A stretch of DNA of 64,000 nt, from positions 62,001 through 126,000 of the forward strand of contig NZ_JAVFVS010000011.1 in the NCBI RefSeq assembly GCF_030929605.1, in the 5' to 3' direction. Shown here piece by piece: positions 58,288 to 64,000 of the stretch. Below the pieces are notes generated by a model. That model did not search any database. It saw only the letters and a program-made list of their open reading frames with translations, and had not been told where the DNA came from. This stretch comes from Flavobacterium sp. LHD-80 (lineage in GTDB: Bacteria; Bacteroidota; Bacteroidia; Flavobacteriales; Flavobacteriaceae). A program made the translations under genes and the position numbers. Each line of letters starts with the position of its first letter. The stretch's first letter is position 1.

Positions 58288-59082
58288 ATGACAAAAAATA
58301 GCTTTTATATTCTGTTACTGGTTAGTACGCTTTTTACCTCGTGCATACCTATAAAAGATCTAGTATATCTTCAGGATAAAAATACTTCTGAAGAGAAAAG
58401 TGTTGTTGCCGCGGTTGAAGCAAAGCCCTACAGGTTACAAGTGAATGACGTTTTAAGTATTAGTATAAAAGCGATAGACCCTAAATTAGTTTCAATTTTT
58501 AGTAAGTCAGAAGGTACTGGTATGACATCTGCCAAGTCTGAATCAGGCTTGTATTTTGATGGATTTACGGTTGATGATCATGGAAATATTAGAATTCCAA
58601 TATTAGGTGAGGTAAATGTTATTGGTTACACTTTAGAAGAAGTACGAGCTATGATTGAGAAAAAATTGCTCGAAGAATATTTTAAAACCGAGGCAAACAT
58701 TTTTGTTACAGTGAAATTGGCAGGTTTTAGATATACAATAAATGGAGAGGTTGGGAGTACCGGAACCAAAACATTGTTTCAAGAACATGTTAATATCATG
58801 GAAGCTATTGCAAACGCTGGAGATATTACAACTGTAGGAAATAGAAAAGCTGTAACCATTATTCGCCAGACTCCTACTGGAGTTCAAATGAATGATATTG
58901 ATCTAACAGATGCCAATGTTATGAAATCGCCTTATTATTATTTACAACCCAACGATTATATTTATGTAAAACCCTTGAGGCAAAAAACTTGGGGAACGGG
59001 ACAGACAGGGATACAGTCTATTGGAACCATTATTACTTTATTGTCCCTCGCGACAACTGTATATTTAATTATCAAAAATTAA
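58288..59082 (+). CDS. Wza-like polysaccharide export lipoprotein
   Basis: A 264-residue outer-membrane polysaccharide export protein with lipobox FTSC (Cys19). The poly-export domain reads YRLQVNDVLSISIKAIDPK and DDHGNIRIPILGEVNVIGYTLEEVRAMIEKKL; a SLBB-type domain follows (YTINGEVGSTGTKTLFQEHVNIMEAIANAGD). A C-terminal hydrophobic helix (IGTIITLLSLATTVYLI) fits the Wza barrel helix. I chose the ATG at 58288 over one 33 nt upstream because of the lipobox and the promoter. First gene of an EPS/capsule operon; wzc follows 15 nt later. Confidence 0.93.
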   Translation: MTKNSFYILLLVSTLFTSCIPIKDLVYLQDKNTSEEKSVVAAVEAKPYRLQVNDVLSISIKAIDPKLVSIFSKSEGTGMTSAKSESGLYFDGFTVDDHGNIRIPILGEVNVIGYTLEEVRAMIEKKLLEEYFKTEANIFVTVKLAGFRYTINGEVGSTGTKTLFQEHVNIMEAIANAGDITTVGNRKAVTIIRQTPTGVQMNDIDLTDANVMKSPYYYLQPNDYIYVKPLRQKTWGTGQTGIQSIGTIITLLSLATTVYLIIKN

Positions 59083-59097
59083 AACTGAATTCAAAAG

Positions 59098-61539
59098 ATG
59101 TTAGATATAAAAGATTTTTCGATTTTTGAAAATCAGTCAAGTTTTGATTTTAAAGGTTTGTTGCTGCAAATTCTCAGCTATTGGAAATGGTTTTTGGTCA
59201 GCTTAATCATTGCATTTGCCATTGCATATCAAGTAAATATTCGAAAAGAAAAAATTTACGCAATGCAGACTATGATTTCAATTAAGGAAGAAAGTAATCC
59301 ATTTTTCACTTCTAATACCAGTTTGGTTTTTAACTGGGGTGGAATTTCAGATCAAGTTAATGGAATCACGACCATACTACAGACGAGATCTCACAATGAA
59401 TTAGTGGTTAGTAAATTACAATATTATATTGACTATCTCACAATGGGTAAATATAATATGATAGACTCTTATGGCGCTGTTCCTTTTTATGTCGATATTG
59501 ATAAGTCAAGAGGACAGTTGGCAAATACTCTGATTAAAATTAAGTTTATCAGCGAAAATGTTTATGAAGTACGCATACCATTTGAAAGCAATTCAGTTTC
59601 ACTTATTAACTATGCTGAAAATAAATATTCGAATACTGCAGTTCAGCCTGTAGAATTTGTAAAAAGATATAAAGTTGGAGAACAAGTTTCGTTGCCTTTT
59701 TTAAATTGGAAATTGCAAATTAATGATAACCCAGGTTTATATGTAGGAAACGAATATTTTGTCAGATTTAATGATTTTGATGGAACTGTTTCTCGTTATA
59801 GAGGAATAAACGTTAGTTCTGATGATAAAGGAGGTTCCATATTGACCTTAAGCATGCAAGGAACAAACAAAGCCCGTTTAGTTGAGTACCTTAATGCAAC
59901 AGTGAAAATGTTGATTAAAATTCAGCTAGATGGTAAAAATCAATTTGCTAACAATACTATTAGATTTATTGATAGTACGCTTGTTGCTATGGAGTCGCAA
60001 TTGAAACAAACTGGAAATGAGTTAAAATCGTTTAGAAAAGATAAAAATATCTACGAAATAGAAGGGGGAGGTGCTAAATTTTCTGATAAAATATCAAATT
60101 TTGATGTTGAAAAAGATCAGGTTACAAGAAAAATTACTTATTATAATTCGTTGAAAGCATACTTGAATAATAGTGTAGATTATTCAAGATTGCCAGCCCC
60201 TTCGGTTGCTGGAATTGATGATCCTAATGTTGTTACAAATATTTCTAAACTTATTGCACTTTCAACTCAAAGATCTGAAATGGCATATGCAGTAAAAAGC
60301 GATAAGATTTTTAAAGATTTTGATAACCAGATGCAGGCTGTAAAAAGTGTTCTTCTGGAGAATATTGTTTCAGCAAAATCAGCACTGTTGTATGATTTGT
60401 CTCTAGTAAATGCAAAAATCGGAGAGGCTGAAAATACAGTTAAAAGATTGCCGGAAGAACAACAAGAGTTGTTGAAAATTCAAAGGAAATACGATTTAAA
60501 TGATAATATTTACACTACATTTCTACAAAAGAGGAATGAAGCTGAAATTGTAAAAGCATCCAATTTGTCAGATATTCATTTTATCGATCCTGCAAAAGAT
60601 ATTGGAGGTGGATTAGTAGGGCCTAAAACTTCAGTAAATTATATTTTGGCTTTGTTTTTAGGAGTCTTGATTCCATTGCTATTTATTCTGGCTATCTTCT
60701 TCATTAATAATTCGATTCAGAATACAGAGGATGTCACTAAGTTAAGTCAAATACCAATAATAGGTGTTATTGGTGTTAATAAAGAAGGAGTTGATCTTGC
60801 TGTTTTTGATAAGCCAAAATCGGCACTTTCTGAAGCTTTTAGAGCGATTAGATCGTCACTTCAGTTTTTGTATAAAAAGCAACAAGTAAGTGGTTCAAAA
60901 ACCTTGATGATTACTTCATCGATAAGTGGAGAAGGAAAAACATTTTGCTCTATAAATATTGCTACAGTTTTTGCTTTAAGCGAAAAGAAAACAGTGATTG
61001 TAGGTTTGGATTTAAGAAAACCAAGATTGGCCGATGAGTTTAATTTAACAAATCAGACAGGTGTTGTCAATTATTTAATTAAACAAAATAGTTTAGAAGA
61101 AATTACGAATTCAACTAAAATTCCAAATCTTGATGTAATACTTTCAGGTCCAATTCCGCCAAATCCATCAGAATTGATTTTAAGCGATGCCATGCGTGAA
61201 TTAATTGATGAGTTAAAGCAGAAATACGATTATATTATTTTAGATACGCCTCCTGTTGGTTTAGTTTCTGATGCTCTCGAGCTTTCTCAGTTTTCTGATG
61301 TTACATTGTATATTGTAAGGCAGAATTATACTAAAAAGGAAATGATTACGTTGTTGAACACGAGAGTTAAAAGGGGAGAGTTAAGTAATGCGAGTATAGT
61401 TTTGAATGGTTATGAAAATAAAGCAAAATATGGGTCTTCTTATGGATATGGTTATGGAGACTATTCGAATGGATATCTTGAGGATGAGAAAAAGCCAAAT
61501 TCTGTGAAAACTTTTTTAAATAAATTGATTAAGAAATAA
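59098..61539 (+). CDS. Wzc-like polysaccharide co-polymerase / tyrosine kinase
   Basis: An 813-residue inner-membrane protein that controls chain length and export with Wza. A Wzz-type domain with TM1 (about 30-47) and a periplasmic coiled-coil region (300-500; GNVR-like VKASNLSDIHFIDPAKDI) leads to TM2 (about 520-545). The cytoplasmic BY-kinase domain has Walker A SGEGKT (610-615), Walker A' GLDLRKPRL and Walker B YIILDTPPVG. The C-terminal tyrosine cluster (YGSSYGYGYGDYSNGY) is the expected autophosphorylation site. The next gene starts within about 12 nt. Confidence 0.95.
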   Translation: MLDIKDFSIFENQSSFDFKGLLLQILSYWKWFLVSLIIAFAIAYQVNIRKEKIYAMQTMISIKEESNPFFTSNTSLVFNWGGISDQVNGITTILQTRSHNELVVSKLQYYIDYLTMGKYNMIDSYGAVPFYVDIDKSRGQLANTLIKIKFISENVYEVRIPFESNSVSLINYAENKYSNTAVQPVEFVKRYKVGEQVSLPFLNWKLQINDNPGLYVGNEYFVRFNDFDGTVSRYRGINVSSDDKGGSILTLSMQGTNKARLVEYLNATVKMLIKIQLDGKNQFANNTIRFIDSTLVAMESQLKQTGNELKSFRKDKNIYEIEGGGAKFSDKISNFDVEKDQVTRKITYYNSLKAYLNNSVDYSRLPAPSVAGIDDPNVVTNISKLIALSTQRSEMAYAVKSDKIFKDFDNQMQAVKSVLLENIVSAKSALLYDLSLVNAKIGEAENTVKRLPEEQQELLKIQRKYDLNDNIYTTFLQKRNEAEIVKASNLSDIHFIDPAKDIGGGLVGPKTSVNYILALFLGVLIPLLFILAIFFINNSIQNTEDVTKLSQIPIIGVIGVNKEGVDLAVFDKPKSALSEAFRAIRSSLQFLYKKQQVSGSKTLMITSSISGEGKTFCSINIATVFALSEKKTVIVGLDLRKPRLADEFNLTNQTGVVNYLIKQNSLEEITNSTKIPNLDVILSGPIPPNPSELILSDAMRELIDELKQKYDYIILDTPPVGLVSDALELSQFSDVTLYIVRQNYTKKEMITLLNTRVKRGELSNASIVLNGYENKAKYGSSYGYGYGDYSNGYLEDEKKPNSVKTFLNKLIKK

Positions 61540-61550
61540 AATTGGCCGAA

Positions 61551-62540
61551 ATGGAAAGATCGAATCAAAATACTATTTTAATCACAGGGGGTGCCGGATT
61601 TATTGGCTCAAATTTGTGCGAGCATTTTTTAAAGCTTGGCAATAAAGTAGTTTGTTTGGATAATTTTTCAACAGGTCATCGTCATAATTTGGATAGTTTT
61701 ATTGATAATCCAAATTTTAATTTAATTGAGGGCGATATTCGAAATATTACTGATTGCGTTTTAGCTGTCAAAGGTGTAGATTATGTTTTACATCAGGCAG
61801 CTTTAGGTTCTGTTCCCAGATCAATAAATGACCCAATTACAACAAATGATGTAAATGTGTCAGGATTCCTAAATATGTTGGTTGCTTCCAGAGATGAAAA
61901 AGTGAAACGTTTTGTTTATGCAGCGAGTTCTTCAACATATGGAGATTCTGTTGGACTTCCAAAAGTTGAAGAGGTAATTGGAAAACCGTTGTCTCCTTAT
62001 GCTATAACAAAATATGTGAATGAATTGTATGCTGATATTTTTAGTAGAACTTACGGTTTGGAAACTATAGGATTGCGCTATTTTAATGTTTTTGGAAAAC
62101 GACAAGATCCGCAGGGAGCTTACGCTGCTGTAATTCCAAAATTCGTTATGCAATTAATGAAACATGAAAGTCCTGTTGTAAATGGAGACGGGAATTACTC
62201 CAGGGATTTTACATATATAGAAAATGTAATTCAGATGAATGAATTGGCAATGAAAAGCCAAAATCCGGAAGCTGCAAATACAATTTACAATACCGCATTT
62301 GGTGAACGAAATACACTAAATGACTTGGTAGGGTATTTGAAAAAATATCTTTCTGAGTTTGATCCAAAAATTGCAGACATCCAAATTATTTATGCTGATA
62401 ATAGAGCAGGTGATATTCCACATTCATTGGCTAGTATTGATAAAGCAAAGAAAATGCTAGATTATAATCCAGAATATTCTTTGCAAGAAGGTTTGAAAGA
62501 AGCTGTAAAATGGTATTGGAATAATTTAAAAGAAAAGTAG
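61551..62540 (+). CDS. UDP-N-acetylhexosamine C4-epimerase-like SDR (WbpP family)
   Basis: A 329-residue extended short-chain dehydrogenase/reductase. NAD loop [10 protein letters not shown], catalytic Ser region AASSSTYGD, and Tyr150/Lys154 in [17 protein letters not shown] and [16 protein letters not shown] match UDP-GlcNAc/GalNAc 4-epimerases of the WbpP/TviC type rather than GalE. It makes an activated sugar for the polysaccharide. A TTG 9 nt upstream is in frame, but the ATG at 61551 is preferred. Substrate is inferred from motifs. Confidence 0.87.
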   Translation: MERSNQNTILITGGAGFIGSNLCEHFLKLGNKVVCLDNFSTGHRHNLDSFIDNPNFNLIEGDIRNITDCVLAVKGVDYVLHQAALGSVPRSINDPITTNDVNVSGFLNMLVASRDEKVKRFVYAASSSTYGDSVGLPKVEEVIGKPLSPYAITKYVNELYADIFSRTYGLETIGLRYFNVFGKRQDPQGAYAAVIPKFVMQLMKHESPVVNGDGNYSRDFTYIENVIQMNELAMKSQNPEAANTIYNTAFGERNTLNDLVGYLKKYLSEFDPKIADIQIIYADNRAGDIPHSLASIDKAKKMLDYNPEYSLQEGLKEAVKWYWNNLKEK

Positions 62541-62560
62541 ACCAAGATAATAGTATAAAA

Positions 62561-63952
62561 ATGAAAATAACAAAAATTTGTTGCATAGGTGCAGGTTATG
62601 TTGGAGGTCCAACAATGGCAGTTATAGCTCAAAAATGCCCCCATATTCAAGTCACTGTTGTTGATTTGAACGAACAAAGAATTAAGGATTGGAATGACCC
62701 AAATACAGAGAATATTCCAATTTATGAGCCAGGCTTGTCTGAAATCGTTGCGGAGGCAAGAGGAAGAAATTTGTTTTTTTCTACAGATGTTGAAAAAGCA
62801 ATAGACGAAGCTCAGGTTATTTTTATATCAGTTAATACGCCAACAAAAACCTATGGTAAAGGAAAAGGCATGGCAGCTGATTTAAAATATATTGAATTAT
62901 GTGCAAGACAAATTGCAAAAGTTGCAAAACAAAATAAAATAGTTGTAGAAAAATCTACCCTGCCTGTAAGAACAGCAGAGGCTATAAAAAGCATTTTAGA
63001 TAATACAGGAAATGGAGTGCAATTTCAAATTTTATCTAATCCAGAATTTTTGGCAGAAGGAACAGCAGTAACAGATTTGCTGAATCCAGATAGAATCTTA
63101 ATTGGAGGAGACACCACCAAAGAAGGTCAAGAAGCTATAGATGCTTTAGTCGAGGTCTATGCGAACTGGGTTGATAAAGATAGAATTCTAACAACAAATG
63201 TTTGGTCTTCTGAACTTTCTAAACTTACTGCAAATGCATTTCTAGCGCAGCGTATATCTTCGATAAATGCAATGTCAGAATTATGTGAAAAAACCGGTGC
63301 AGACGTGAATGAAGTAGCAAAAGCAATCGGAATGGATAGCAGAATCGGATCAAAGTTTTTAAAGGCTTCGGTAGGTTTTGGAGGATCTTGTTTTCAAAAG
63401 GATATATTAAATCTGGTTTATATTGCCAAATCATATGGTTTGACTGAAGTGGCTGATTATTGGGAACAGGTAATTATTATGAATGATCATCAAAAAAGAA
63501 GATTTTCAAATAAGATAGTTCAGACGTTATACAATACTGTTGCTGATAAAAAGATAACATTTTTAGGATGGGCATTCAAAAAAGATACAAATGATACCAG
63601 GGAATCTGCGGCTATTTATGTAGCTGATGATTTGATTAATGAGCAAGCGAAAATTTCTGTGTATGATCCTAAAGTGTCAAGAAACAAAATGTTGAATGAC
63701 TTGGATTATTTGCAAACAAGATCAAGTGAAGAAAACAATAATGCACTTGCGATATTTGATAACCCTTATGAGGCTTGTAAAGGAGCACATGCAATTTCAA
63801 TTCTTACTGAATGGGATGAATTTGTTAACTATGATTGGCAAAAAATTTATGATTCGATGCATAAACCAGCTTTCTTATTCGATGGTCGAAACATATTGGA
63901 TGCGAAAGAACTTGAATCAATCGGATTTGTTTATAGAGGAATAGGTTCTTAA
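62561..63952 (+). CDS. ugd: UDP-glucose 6-dehydrogenase (eukaryote-like type)
   Basis: A 463-residue nucleotide-sugar dehydrogenase that oxidises UDP-glucose to UDP-glucuronate with two NAD+. N-terminal [51 protein letters not shown], catalytic Cys277 in [10 protein letters not shown], and [18 protein letters not shown]. The [13 protein letters not shown] start and length resemble the animal-type UGDH more than E. coli Ugd. It supplies uronic acid for the polysaccharide locus, which continues beyond the window. Confidence 0.94.
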   Translation: MKITKICCIGAGYVGGPTMAVIAQKCPHIQVTVVDLNEQRIKDWNDPNTENIPIYEPGLSEIVAEARGRNLFFSTDVEKAIDEAQVIFISVNTPTKTYGKGKGMAADLKYIELCARQIAKVAKQNKIVVEKSTLPVRTAEAIKSILDNTGNGVQFQILSNPEFLAEGTAVTDLLNPDRILIGGDTTKEGQEAIDALVEVYANWVDKDRILTTNVWSSELSKLTANAFLAQRISSINAMSELCEKTGADVNEVAKAIGMDSRIGSKFLKASVGFGGSCFQKDILNLVYIAKSYGLTEVADYWEQVIIMNDHQKRRFSNKIVQTLYNTVADKKITFLGWAFKKDTNDTRESAAIYVADDLINEQAKISVYDPKVSRNKMLNDLDYLQTRSSEENNNALAIFDNPYEACKGAHAISILTEWDEFVNYDWQKIYDSMHKPAFLFDGRNILDAKELESIGFVYRGIGS

Positions 63953-64000
63953 TTACAATTGATATTGAAGTAAATTTAATATTAAGATAATAGTGGAGGT

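Overview
The window looks like chromosomal DNA from a Flavobacterium or close relative (Bacteroidota, Flavobacteriaceae). It is AT-rich. Many genes carry the Bacteroidota -7 promoter element TAnnTTTG, and Shine-Dalgarno sequences are largely absent. Family markers include a SusC/SusD pair, a DPP7-type S46 peptidase, DUF2490, a C10 peptidase, CtlX and zinc-less ribosomal proteins. I see no tRNA, rRNA, CRISPR array, insertion sequence or prophage.

Layout. Positions 1-5.2 kb hold the 5' part of a sorbosone/glucose dehydrogenase-like lipoprotein (minus strand), then hpt, adk, a CNNM/CorC-type membrane protein and obgE. Positions 5.2-15 kb hold envelope genes: a small outer-membrane barrel, an S46 dipeptidyl-peptidase, and a 2170-residue alpha-2-macroglobulin whose centre contains a SusC-like carboxypeptidase-regulatory plus TonB-plug module. 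Positions 15-24 kb are mixed housekeeping: a TPR protein, an Mpl-type Mur ligase, RadC, a YjjG-type HAD phosphatase, RarA, a rhomboid protease, DUF2490 and RlmB. Positions 24-30.5 kb hold a SusD-like/SusC pair and an Omp85-like outer-membrane protein, all on the minus strand.

Positions 30.6-48.1 kb are the ribosomal protein super-cluster. The str unit (rpsL-rpsG-fusA-rpsJ) has no tuf and ends with rpsJ and a terminator. A second promoter then starts rplC-rplD-rplW-rplB-rpsS-rplV-rpsC-rplP-rpmC-rpsQ-rplN-rplX-rplE-rpsN-rpsH-rplF-rplR-rpsE-rpmD-rplO-secY-infA-rpmJ-rpsM-rpsK-rpsD-rpoA-rplQ. Two internal gaps look regulatory: a promoter plus strong hairpin before rpsH, and a structured gap before rpsD. 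Positions 48.3-54.4 kb hold carA, eno, gltA and two adjacent pentein-fold enzymes (a DDAH-like protein and CtlX). These are followed by MarC, a C10 protease with a small partner lipoprotein, a CoA-binding protein and recR. From 58.2 kb to the end an exopolysaccharide/capsule locus begins (Wza-like, Wzc-like tyrosine kinase, UDP-HexNAc epimerase, UDP-sugar dehydrogenase) and runs off the window.

Most notable: (i) the alpha-2-macroglobulin with a TonB-plug module sitting where the protease bait region is expected; (ii) four genes (TPR gene, rarA, rlmB, recR) whose -7 element ends only 4-5 nt before the ATG, predicting leaderless mRNAs; (iii) candidate regulatory RNA structures before rpsH and rpsD; (iv) several long intergenic inverted repeats that look like dispersed families.
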